Positions 43,441-54,540 of a stretch of DNA of 64,000 nucleotides are shown piece by piece (position 1 is the stretch's first letter; every line of letters starts with the position of its first letter). Position numbers and translations under genes: made by a program. The DNA is from Gymnorhina tibicen (Eukaryota > Chordata > Aves > Passeriformes > Artamidae). Location of the stretch: assembly GCA_013399875.1 (NCBI GenBank), contig VXAZ01009370.1, positions 1,391,421 to 1,455,420 of the forward strand, in the 5' to 3' direction. The notes beneath the pieces are model-generated. The model ran no database searches and was not told where the DNA came from. It worked only from the letters and a program-made list of their open reading frames with translations.

Positions 43441-46400
43441 CATTGTGTCTGCTGCAGATCTGGAAGAATTGATCACATCAGTCACAGATTGCTGCTATCT
43501 AACACCAGGCAAAAATGCTTGCTCAGAGGAGTCCACATTTAATTAGATATGACCCACATGGTTTTTCAAAGTATAGAGCTGAAAATGGAGAGCTAAGGAA
43601 AAGAAAAGGGAATTTTTTTTTTCACAAAAGAATGCCACACATGATTTCCTTGATTTACTGAAACCAGTTGCATTAATTACCATGGTTTTGTGAGGAACAT
43701 TTCTTTTTTTTTTTAAATAAGAAAAATGTAAAATGATGAGCTGAGTTTCCTCCCTAACCCCGTTAAGCTGAAGCTATTGGAGAGATAACAGTACATGTAC
43801 ACTGTTTTTAGCTTTTTCATTAATTTTCCTCTTGTTGTGCCTTGTTCAAGCCTGAACCTCCAAACTTCCAGGGCCTTTAGGACGCAACTTTAGTTTTATT
43901 TAGGAGAAGCTCTGCTGACACTAAAGATGGAATCTGGTACAGCCATGAACAATTAGAAAATAAAAGCTTTAAAATGATAATCAGTACACTGAATAAATAA
44001 TAGGCAGGGCACTTTGCACAAGGTGTGGGATCATCTCCTGCTCATTCCCCAGTTTCCATCCCAGACCCCACATTTTTAGTTCAACCTCCACACCACACCA
44101 CGGGGAGGTGCCTGCCCTGGAGTGTGTTACTTCCCTACATGGCTTTTTTCAGCCATTAGTTTTTGTCTTTTTCTCCCCTCATTAAGCAATGATCTTAAAA
44201 AAAAACCAAAACAAAACCAAACCCCTAAATTTATTTGCCTTGCACATACAATGAAAGAGCCAAAGATTTATTTCGGGTTGAAGCAGTGGGTACTGGAGGC
44301 AATAGAACTTTGCTAGTTTTCATTAGCTGAGGGGCTGGCTTGATGCAATCACATTGTACACGCCAATAAAACCGAAAGGTAACCAGCTGTTTTATTCCAA
44401 CTACTGTGTGGGGGTTTTTTTTTATTTTTCCTGGAGGAATTTTGCAATATATGATTTGTAAAAGTTACTTTTATATGTAATTAGTATAGCAATAAATATT
44501 TTCTGAACTGCAACTCTTCTTCTAATTTTGGTTTTCTAGGCAAGTCCAGCCAAGTCATAGCAAAGAACACAGCATCAGAAGAAAGTTATTGCAACAAAGC
44601 TGGAACCAATGTCAATAAAATAATGCCAATATCATTTGTAGGAGCAGAAACACATAGAAATTTCCTCCTATATCTTGAAAAATATATTTATAAGAAATTT
44701 AGGTTTCAAATTTTTTCAAACATTTTATAGAGGACTTTTAAGGTAATACTGAAAACACTATCAGCTTAAGAAATCTGAGTCAATTCCTTATATGAATAAA
44801 ATTCATTCAGCACACACAGCATGCCTTACCGCATGAGCTGTAAATTGTCTCTTCATGATTTAAACAGCACAAAAGAGGCCCTGAAACAACCCAAAGCACT
44901 GCAAAGGCTTCCCTGGGCAGCATTTTCGAGACATCTTCATCTGTGAACATCCAATTACTTATGTTTGAAGAGATTAAAATATGTTTGCCCATAAAAGATA
45001 ATCTCTGGTGTTGCTTTGGATGAGCTCTTGGGCAGGGTGGTCCCATTGCTGAGCTTTGTGTTCAAAAACCATGAGGCACAGCTGAAGCTGGAGTTGAAAG
45101 GCAGCTCCATGAATCCAAAGCAGGAGTCCACACATCAGGAAGGACCCATCTGAAGCTTGAAAAATCTCAGCCCTGATGGGATCTATGTCAGTTTCTGCTG
45201 CCCGAGCTCCATTTGATCTCAGACTTCTGGCAAACAGGATGGTTCCTCTTCTGTGAGCTTAATTTGAAAAAAAGGGAAAAAAATGACTAATTTTGAATGA
45301 TAGGCAAAGATAGATACACAGAAAATACATAGTAATATAGCAATATAATATATAGAAAATAAAAGTTTGTTTTCCAGAATGTTATGAAGACTTTGGGTGT
45401 GCAGAGATCTTCCTTTTTCCTTCTGAGCCATTAAAATCCATTAAGTAAAGACCTCAGGATCTAAAAGCTGTAAGCAATTAGGCATTGACCAAAAGAAACC
45501 ATTTTGCTGCTGTGTCTTTCGTGTCAGCAGCATTCACATTAATGCAGAAGGACCCACCAGAAGAGCTGATACGGTCAATAAGTCATGAACTAAAATACTT
45601 TCCTCTTCCATAATTGCTCCTTTATGTTATGAATTTGCATTTTAATAACTCCCTAATTATTTATTTACTCGGTATTGTCCATGGTATGCAATTTAAGGTG
45701 TTTTAACTGCACGTTTAATTGACTGTGCATAACAGCTATTGGTGAAACATATGTAATTAGGAAGACTTTAAAATGTGTATTATATGTAAGTAATAGTCAC
45801 TGTTCTATTTCAGGGCTCCTTTTAAGAAAGATTGCAAAAGTAATTAAAAACTTAATCTAGTCTAATCACGAGAACTCGTATATTTTGAAGTGCCTTCATT
45901 TGCAAAACAGAGGGAAAATAGGACTCTCAAGAGCTAGACCATTTTGGTCTCTGTCTGTGCCATTTTGCCTGCTTTCCATGAGACATTCCCATGGGCAGAG
46001 CTTGGCTAGCCAGCCTGGACCTCCATCCTTAGCTGACCGTCCACGCTATTGTAGTCTTGGTTCAACCTTTTAATCCTACCTGAAATGCACTTACTTGTGG
46101 TTGAATTAATAATAATTGCGAGGTCCCTGGCATCAGATACAGTCTACCTTAGTGCTGCTTTACTGTCTGGAAATTCCAGTTCCTGGCGTCAAGGGGCTCC
46201 AATCACTTCCACAATTTCTAGAAATAGCTGTGACCTGCTTTTTTGCACCATTTCCCTCCTTTCAGGCTAAACCCGAGCTCCTAGAAACAGAACACTATTG
46301 AAGCACGAGCTTTTTTAGTGCTTGCTGGTCGGTAACTTCGCTTTTCCTGTTTAATTACAGGTTTCATGTTTAGAGTACGAAGAAGGACATCTTGTAAAGG

Positions 46401-46789
46401 CACCTTTTCATGTGTGGACAGACCATAAAAATGTAGGTAGGGGCTTCTTTTCCACAGTGGGTGCCCCTGTGGCCTTCAGAAATGCCTCACTGCTCTGTTA
46501 TCAAGCAGATCTGCTTGGAAAAGAAAGAAAAAAAAATAAGGAACCTGAAGTGCAACCAACTCCTACTTGGTTACCTCAAACCAGACACTATTTGGTCGTG
46601 TGGGACCAAATGTCAAGCTGGACAAAGAAATCAAGTATACAGTGAGTTGGGCTATTGTGGAGAAAGAGCAGGAGTAAAAACAATGTGGACAACAGTGACA
46701 TTTCTGTCAGTGCAGTGGGTGCAACACACCCACTTGCTTAATCTGAAAGTCTGGTGGGGTGCAAGCTCTCGTAGTTAACACAGCTGTTA
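43441..46789. other. AT-rich unique non-coding sequence
   Basis: No gene or transposon was recognised. Positions 44400-44760 and 45590-45790 are strongly AT-rich. The second has repeated ATTA, TAATTA and TTTAATTG cores (for example CCCTAATTATTTATTTAC near 45651) of the kind seen in conserved regulatory deserts. A possible MIR-like scrap (TCATTTGCAAAACAGAGG near 45897) is too short to call. Confidence 0.5.
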
Positions 46790-47020
46790 TTAAAACCCAC
46801 TGCAGCATGGATGAGCCATTAGTGTTCTCATCATTAATAACTGCAATTTTGGGAGTCAGTCTAGGTGAAAATAATTTAATTAAAATTGCCTTAATTAATG
46901 TGATTATTGCACCAAATAGAGAGGACAACACATTAATGCTCCTCTGAATACTTTTTCACCTCTTCTCTTCTATTGAAAGATTTAGCATTTACTGACTCAG
47001 TAAATTACTGAGTCATTAAT
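46790..47020. promoter_or_regulatory. Candidate enhancer: homeodomain-site cluster plus AP-1/Maf palindrome
   Basis: Dense TAAT/ATTA cores occur at 46833-46900, including TTTAATTAAA (46876-46885) and TTAATTAA (46891-46898). About 95 bp on, an inverted repeat at 46993-47015 pairs TGACTCAGTAA with its complement around one central base. It contains two AP-1 sites, TGACTCA and TGAGTCA, in opposite orientation 16 bp apart. The extended CTGACTCAGTA half resembles a Maf recognition element. Factor binding is inferred from motif knowledge; the palindrome is seen directly. Confidence 0.35.
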
Positions 47021-49319
47021 TTATGCTTGGGGGATGAGAAAGTTATTTTCAATAGAATTAGATCTACAACCTGATGATGCAAGGGACTCCTCACGAGATT
47101 TCTCCTACTGTAAATCAATCAGTTTCTCCCAGTTCAGGGCTTTGGAGCACCAGCTAAACTTGCTTTTATAAAATGAGGGCACAAGGACTGTTTATTTTTC
47201 TTCCACATAGGGTAGATGGTGCCTGTCATAAGTCAGCTGAGGTGAGGAGCTGGGGAGGAGGTAAAATGAATGTACAGGATGGGGAAGCTAATAAAAACCC
47301 TTCTTTTACACAGGACCATGGACCACTTGGCAATAAGATCACAAGTGCAGGCAGACAGGGAGATTCATATTTCAATCACACTGACTCTTTAAAAAATTAC
47401 CTATTTATTTATTTCACAGTATCAACATCTTCTTATTTAGCTTTGCACTATAAAGGTATTTACCATACTAATCCCATTAGGTAGATAATATCCCTGCCAG
47501 AGCTCCTGAGGAAAGCTTATCACCACTCCTATTGTTCCACTCCTCTTGACTGCTCAGGAGACAAGAGCCCATAGAATCAGACACTGAAATTTAAGACCTG
47601 ATTAGACCCTCACACCTTTGCTCCAAAGCATCCTGGAAGTGTTAAACTCCTAAGGTACTTAACCTGATGACTCAGAGGAGTCTTGCTCTTACTTAGCAAT
47701 GAGGCTTCACCTACAACACAAACGCAGTACAAGCAAAGGATCTGCTTAAAACAGAGTTGTGACTTGGCTGGTAGGAAAAGGTAAAGCGTGTAGAGTGGGT
47801 GGGATCTGTCTAGTTCAGATTTCCTCCCATCTGTAAAAGAATATTGTTTCCATTTGTTCTTTCTGACAGCCTCTCAGAAGAGGACTCAGGAATTTAAAGA
47901 GAAAAATGAATGCACTTGGAAAAATCTAGACAAGTTTGGGAATCTTTCTGTTCCCACAGACCTCTGTTTACCGAGCAGATGCAGCCAAGATGAGCTTGGA
48001 GTAGCAGTGAAAGGGCTGGCTCGTCACCCAGGTGCCTCCTAACATGTCTGGCAGTTCAGAGAAATAACACAGCTTTCCCTGCTTTCATGTATGTGACCAC
48101 AGGCTGCTGTGCACAAGGGCCAGTTGTTTTGGAGTGCACGCATATTTTGTGTAGTTCATTTTTTAGCAAATGCACCTATCTATTTCCCATAAAACCCAAC
48201 TGTGTTTTCTTAGGCCCTCCTTAAAGTGTTGTGCTGACACGGGATTAGATGAGTCTTCAATTTTCATTTAACACCATTTGCACTCCACTGGTAGCTTTCA
48301 TAAGCTGCTGGCAAAATCATGCAGGAATGACTGGCCCTACATGTAAACGTTTAAACCAGAAAGCCAAGGTGGTCTGAGGGTTGCAAAATCAAAAATTGAC
48401 ACATATCAAATCCTGAGCAGGTCAAACAATAACTGTAGGGGAATTTATTTCAGCAAAGTCCCGAGGAAGGACCTGAGTGAAGGTAAAAAGTCTTTCTAGC
48501 TGAGAGCAGGTGACAAAGCTAATGGTGCTGGACTTGATGGAGGAACAGAAGTCAGTTCCTGTGGATAAATCCCAATTGGGAGTCAATGAAGTTAAGAAAG
48601 AAAACACCTAATCAGTAAAAGTTTAATGCCCTGTTGCTCGTGAAGAAATAAAAGAAAAAAAAATTACAAAAGAAGATTTAAAAATTGCAAACTCATTCCA
48701 TCTTCCCCAGAATTTCAGTTTCCCAGTAAGGTCACAGCAGATATTTAGTGCTGCATTAATATTTGTAAAGACTCCTAGAAGTGCTCGGCTAAGGGAAAGA
48801 AAAAAGGCCAGGTGCTGATGGACAGTTTGGGGCAGCTGCTTCACAAACCATTCTGACACGGAGTGTTTTAGAGGGAGGGTTGCAAGTGGCTTCAGCCAGT
48901 CTGTCTCTGGAATCGTCTGACAGAGCTGTATGAGAGAGGCAGCTTTGTTGTCTTCATGACAGGAGATAAAATTAAAATTTTAACTGCTGCCACCTCAGTA
49001 AAGCTCCAATACCCGCCCCCTCCAATCCTCAGAATCTCCTCTCCGATACACCTTGAAGGAGGAATCTCTTTGAAGGTCCATCAGTGAGGAAAGCTGTGGC
49101 ACTTCTTATCATGGCTGGACTCCATTTCCAAGGCAAGGGAAATTCCAGTGAAACTTCAAGACCCATCAAGGTGGTTTAGCTCTTATTCATCACCCTCCTG
49201 GCATCCAGGCTTGAAATTCTTAATGTGATTAGTGCCAGGGAAACGATTTTCATCCTGCTCAGCTTTACTCGCAGCCCCTGGTAAAGCGCAAGACCTGATG
49301 GTCGGGAGGAGAGGGCTCA
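47021..49319. other. Unique non-coding sequence
   Basis: No gene or recognisable transposon was found. TTTCCTCCCATCTGTAAAAG at about 47820 is MIR-like, but only 20 bases long. Open frames stay under 104 codons. Confidence 0.5.
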
Positions 49320-49550
49320 CTGAAAGCTCCCCCTTCTCACAGCGGTGGTGAAATGGCAGGGCTCTGTCCCCAGCTCGAGATTTCACGGCACGTGGATGTC
49401 CCTTTGCTCCACGGCAAACGGAGCCAGAACAGTTACACACATCCGCGGCCAAAGCACCGACAAGAGAGAGCACAAAACCCGAGCTGTGGCGGCACAAGCG
49501 CGGTCAGCCAGGAGGAACGCCTGCGAGCACTCTGACATCGAAGTCCTGAG
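49320..49550. promoter_or_regulatory. Minor CpG cluster
   Basis: About 17 CpG occur in 230 bases, near the observed-to-expected ratio of a small CpG island, while the flanks are CpG-poor. Overlapping short open frames on both strands (60 to 104 codons) are not recognisable. It may be an unmethylated regulatory element or simply a GC-rich patch. Confidence 0.3.
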
Positions 49551-52500
49551 TAATTCCATTTTTCCATAAGGTCGCTGGCATCTGGCGTGTTATTAAGTAA
49601 CTCAGCAGAGATCTGTTAAATGCATAACCTCCCTGCACAAAGGATGCATTCTTTTACTGCGTTTCTCCCTTTAACCCGTGCTTCCCTTTGATACTTGCGT
49701 GCTCAGCAGTTGCCAACCATGATTTTGCAAACTCGGTTGAAGCATTTCAGTGGGACAAATCACCCTGTTTTCACTCCCTGCCATCCTCATGAGTTTACAG
49801 TCAGAGCCTCCACTGCTTTCAGTCTGAAATCTCCCTCTCCTTTCCTGCAAATCCTTGGACTTGTTTCGTAGGATGCACCGAGATATTTCACCAAGAGAAC
49901 AAACACCTGACAAAAGGTAAGGATTAAGGTCAGTCAGCCATGGCAGGTGACTGTAACAATAGAAAAAGATTAAGCAGATGACAGGACTGAGCTGGGTTTT
50001 GTTCCCATTGGAGTGTGGTGGAGGACGGGGTAGCATTCAGACAAAATGCAAGATAACTGTTATGAGGAAAATTGTGGGGAATAAATGATATAAACTCAGT
50101 TTATTGAGTTTTACTTATGAAATACTGTGGAAGATGCTAGAGGTGTCACTTTGGCTTGGACTTCAGCAGGTCATGAGGGTTTATGGAGGGCTGGTTTCAG
50201 GAATGTAGCCTCTCTGCAGCCTCTCTGAGCACTATTAGAGTGTAAAGCAGAGCATAACCCTACCTAAATCTGAGGTTTCACTTTGGGCTGGGTTGAAAGT
50301 AAATGTCAAACGGATGATATTGATTTAGGATTAGCTTTGCCACAAAGATAAAAGCCCTTGCAGCCAGGATGGGTCAATTAGCATCAACCCAAGTATCTTT
50401 CGGCTAAAACCTTCCTTTGCACGGGAAAAGACAAGTACAAGACCGTGGCTGACAGGAATAACTGAACCTGCACAGTCAGTAGTGGAGCGCTTGTGGCCTC
50501 CTTAGCTTTTATCTATTTTCCTTTGCGACAAAGGAGGACTTTGGATTTTGTAATATCTGTAATTCCCAAAGTCTTTTGGACATGACATCTCCCATCAGGG
50601 TGACAGGAAAGGAAAAGGTGTAGAACTCAGCATTAGCTGACCGTGTCAGAGCAGCAGAGGAGCAGAAGTTGCCTGAGTGGCAGCTCAAAACTTGGCTTTT
50701 CCTGAGTCAGAGAAGGCAGGATGTGCACGCTCAGCCCCTGTCTCGTCCCCTTCCTCACAGGAGGTAAAGCTGATCTAATTGTCACATGTTCATTGTGAGG
50801 AGGGAGGATGCTGTAACTCTACAGCCAGTCAGCTGTGACAGTGACCCCAGGAGAGGAGCTGGCCTTGAATAATGCAGTCATTTAGCACCTGTCTTAATAC
50901 AAATTCTGCTGATTTGTCTGGAGAAGGAAGAAAATTAAGAGCATTAACATAAAGTATAGGGAAAATAAAAGGACGAAACTGCCCTTTGCAGCCCCATACT
51001 CCTACTCCTTCCAGTTCCTACAACAACCAATACTCACCGTGTTTATAATAGTTATCTGCTCAAGTATTAAATTAATCAGGAAAAACCCCCACAAAGTTAA
51101 ATATATACCTGTTAACAGTGAAGGTCTGAATGTATCCCGTGAGGTAGGAAGGGAACTGTGCAATTTATGTGGAGTGACTGGAAACAGCTTCCTCAGTGCC
51201 CTTGAGTGCTTTTCCATCAGCATGGCACATTTCCTTCATGAGGAATCTTGTATTATCCCATGTCTGCAGCATCTTCTTCCTTTTACCACAGTCCAGGGTT
51301 TTAATAATTCCATTTGGAAACCTCCAAAGACCTTGGTATAAGGCTGTGCAAATGAAAGAGATCCTTTTTACCCACTTCCCTAGGGTTCATATATCATCAT
51401 CTCCCTGACACTTGTTTTCACAGAACATTTGATTTTTTTGTTGCTTTCACGTGTGTTGCAGACCCGGCTAATGTGGGAATCTCTGCTTCCCCTGTCCCAC
51501 CTTCTGAGACTTTATCTTAACTAGAAATGATTGTCTGGGTTGTTCAGAAACCTTTATGTAAATAACACTCCTGACACATAACTGCATAATTAGAGTCCCT
51601 CATGAATATGACATCTTGAGCTTAGGGTAAAGAATTAATTGATCTATGAAATATTCTGAAATCCCACTGGAATGCAGTTTATGTCCAATGAGTTTCTCTT
51701 TGTTTTTTACTCCTTGCATTATATTCAGATAAATTCATCACAATCCTATTAATCAATGCTTCCTTCTAATGAAATATTACTCTTCAAAATCCATGGCAGG
51801 AGTAGTAAGAAGTACCCAGAGAGCTTTTGACTTGTACCCTCTTCTGCAGGGCATGTGTAATTTGCTCATTTAATAATGATTTTAAAATGTTTAAAATCTA
51901 AACAAAACAACAAGTTCCTACTCTTGTATTCAGGTGTGAGTTATCCATCTTTCATGACGAGACAGGCACAATAATTATATAAGCCCTTGGGCCAGTATAC
52001 ACGAGCATTAAAGTGAATTATGACATGATCAGACTGCTAAGGAAAGCCACAGTTATTTTGCAGAAATGGGGCCAAATTCTACTCCCTTGAAACCGGTCAT
52101 GATGCTACAGAAGTCTGCAGTTACCTTCCTGTGAAATTTGCTCTGCGTAATCTAATGTAAACTTGGGATTTTAGCTCTGTCATACTTGTGCACTCTGCTG
52201 CCAAGAAGACAGCACTGAAACAAGATGATAATTTTTCAGTTTTACATCACAAGTGCTCCTCTAATGCTCTGTGAGGCAATGGGAACAAAACAAGAGATGA
52301 CTCGGATACACAGATTTTAAATACGTGTGGTTTCCAAAAGCAAAGCATGAAGGGGGAAAGTGAGAGAATTCTACAGCTACAATAGTTTGACCAAAGATCA
52401 GAGAAATCAATGGGAGTCTTTCCATTTTTCATTCAGTGAGATTTAGCTCAGATCCCTTTGGGGACTCATAATGAACTTTATTTCCATTATAAATATACAG

Positions 52501-53830
52501 TTGATATGTCAAATTTTACTACCATCATGAGAAAAAGATTACACACAGAGTCACAGCCCAGCTGAAATTCACTTGAAAGAAAATTGCAGTTAAGTTACTA
52601 TTGCCAAGTTCTAAAGGGAATGACATTTGACAAGAAAAACATTCATACTTCTTAGATACAATCACTAAATTTTATTCTTTCTGTGGTGATCAGTCTACTG
52701 CAATCATTAATGAGCAATCTGTCCCTCTCAAAGATTGATCCTTACTGATATTTCCCCTATCTTCCTCCTGATCTTAGCATAGGACTTGACAGGAGGAAAA
52801 AAATTATGTATTTTTACACCAAAATAGCCAAATGCTAGTGGAGTTTATATAGATGCATGAGTTGCAACAAACTCATTTTGAAGTAAATTTTTTGGTTGTC
52901 TTTTATAAAGCAGCTCCTTTTTTTTTTTTCCTTCTAGTGAAGCCAAAGCATTTTTGCAAAGGTAATAACTTCTTTATGATCATAAACTAGACTGTCTGAT
53001 TTATGGCCTTCTTTCTCTGGGTGTTACTTTTATGAAAACCATATCCTGATTCAGGATCCACCACAGCTTTTGTGAAGACCTCTGTACTTAAAAAATGAAC
53101 AAACCCAACCCAACATGTTATTAATTACACAGAAAATTGGTATGGAAAGGAGCCTCTGACCATATTTACATCAGAATGTATTCTGTCCTGTTTGAAAAAT
53201 GATCTACACACTTTCATCAAGCACTCAAAAGTCAAAATTTTCAAGCATTTCTTCTCATTATAAATGTAATTTGGTTTTGGTGGGTGGAATTCTCATTAGT
53301 CTCTGAGCTGGCTGGCATGTTTTGATAACTGAAAAACAAAGTCAAAATCTCAGCAATGTGAAAGCAAGTTTGTTTATTTTCCCAAATGACCCTACTGAAA
53401 TTCCCTCCCCAAATTAAAAACACTCTAATACATATCGGCAAGTTTCACATGTCCCTAACTTTGAGGGATACCATTCATTCTGATTCTCAGTCACCAAGCT
53501 CTCCCTGTGTTTCACGTTCTCCCATTTCTGTACTCATTGACATGTTGTAAAGAGGATGTAACAGACTGAAGTCTAAGAAAGAAATACAGCAAAGAGATGA
53601 AGGAGTGTTTTTTATCTGCCTGTCTCCTGAAGTCTTCAGATGGTGACTAGATGCCTACAGATAAGACATTTCTTAATCAAGGAGTTAGAGAGCTCTGCAG
53701 TTAAATGACATTGAGTGAGTCATAGAGGAGATCAGATCATCTAATGAAACCTTCAGTTGTTAGAATTGCATCCCTCTGAATACAGATAATAATTTTCCAG
53801 GAGTCAAAGACCAGCTCTTTCTTTCAGTTA
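49551..53830. other. Unique non-coding sequence, AT-rich from about 51 kb
   Basis: No gene, RNA gene or transposon was recognised. From 51500 to 53500 the sequence is AT-rich with few open frames over 60 codons, typical of a gene desert or intron. ATAATTAG and GAATTAATTGATC cores near 51585-51645 are possible homeodomain sites. A T run lies at about 52918-52930. Confidence 0.55.
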
Positions 53831-53894
53831 TTTCACTGGGAAGAGGGACCTTCATGTCCCTTTTTCAGTGGGAAGAGGGAGCTTCAGGGGACCT
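53831..53894. repeat. Diverged 32-bp tandem duplication
   Basis: Two adjacent 32-bp units (53831-53862 and 53863-53894) share TTTCA, TGGGAAGAGGGA and CTTCA with about eight differences. This is a simple two-copy local duplication, not part of a longer satellite. Confidence 0.75.
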
Positions 53895-54382
53895 ACGTGT
53901 CATTTCCAAAAGTCCTAAATGTTAGAGCTGACCTAGGGCAATGTGACAGAAGACACTGGCTGAAATTCTCTCTCCAGTGAGCCTAAGAGGGAGTCTGAAG
54001 TTAGCATGGCCATGTTACCACCCGGGGTGTCAGTGGGAAAATTGCCGGTCTAAACCAAGAGAAAGCAACATATTTAACCCCAGGAAGCAAAATAGAAAAG
54101 ATATTCCAGTCCCCAGTCCCTCATCTCCCCACAAACCCTGCCACTCAAACCAAAGCTATGAGGCAAATGGAGAGTGCCATCAGATTTACAGGTCTGTCAA
54201 GGTAAGGGAGGTGTTTGGGGCAAGTCTCAGCAGAAGACATGTGTGAGGCAGGGAGGTCTTTCTTTTTTCTAACACCTAAAGTGGATAACTCAGCGTAGGA
54301 AATGGGGGCTGCAGCCATGAGATACGAAAGCAGTGAGAAACTGCACAAATTGGGCAAAACGAAGTTCATCAGTGGGCTCACA
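53895..54382. other. Unique non-coding sequence
   Basis: No gene or repeat was recognised. An open plus frame of 89 codons (53977-54246) shows no recognisable domain. Confidence 0.5.
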
Positions 54383-54540
54383 AAATCACAGAGTGGCTGA
54401 GGTTGGGAGGGAGCTCTGGAGGTCATCATGTCCAAGCCAATCTCAAGCAGGGTCAGCTAGAGCTGCCCAGGGCTGTGTCCAGGTGGTTCCCCTTCCCTGG
54501 GACATCCAAGGACACACTCCAGTCTTCACCATCACAGTTC
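54383..54540 (-). mobile_element. CR1 LINE 3'-end fragment
   Basis: On the plus strand this begins AAATCACAGAGTGGCTGAGG, then TTGGGAGGGAGCTCTGGAGG, TCATCATGTCCAAGCC, CTCAAGCAGGGTCAGCTAGA, GCTGCCCAGGGCTGTGTCCA and AGGTGG, the order of the CR1 3' end in reverse orientation. Similarity becomes faint after about 54520, although a degraded tail may extend to about 54655 (a GGAATTTCTTGATG segment resembles the CR1 'TTTCTTCCTGATGT' block). It is a non-coding, 5'-truncated copy. Confidence 0.85.

Noticed and set aside
47570..47620. CATAGAATCAGACACTG resembling a CR1 3' end
   Set aside because: Only the ATAGAATCA portion fits; the following sequence departs from CR1 at once.
47815..47840. MIR-like TTTCCTCCCATCTGTAAAAG
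   Set aside because: A single 20-base block without flanking MIR order.
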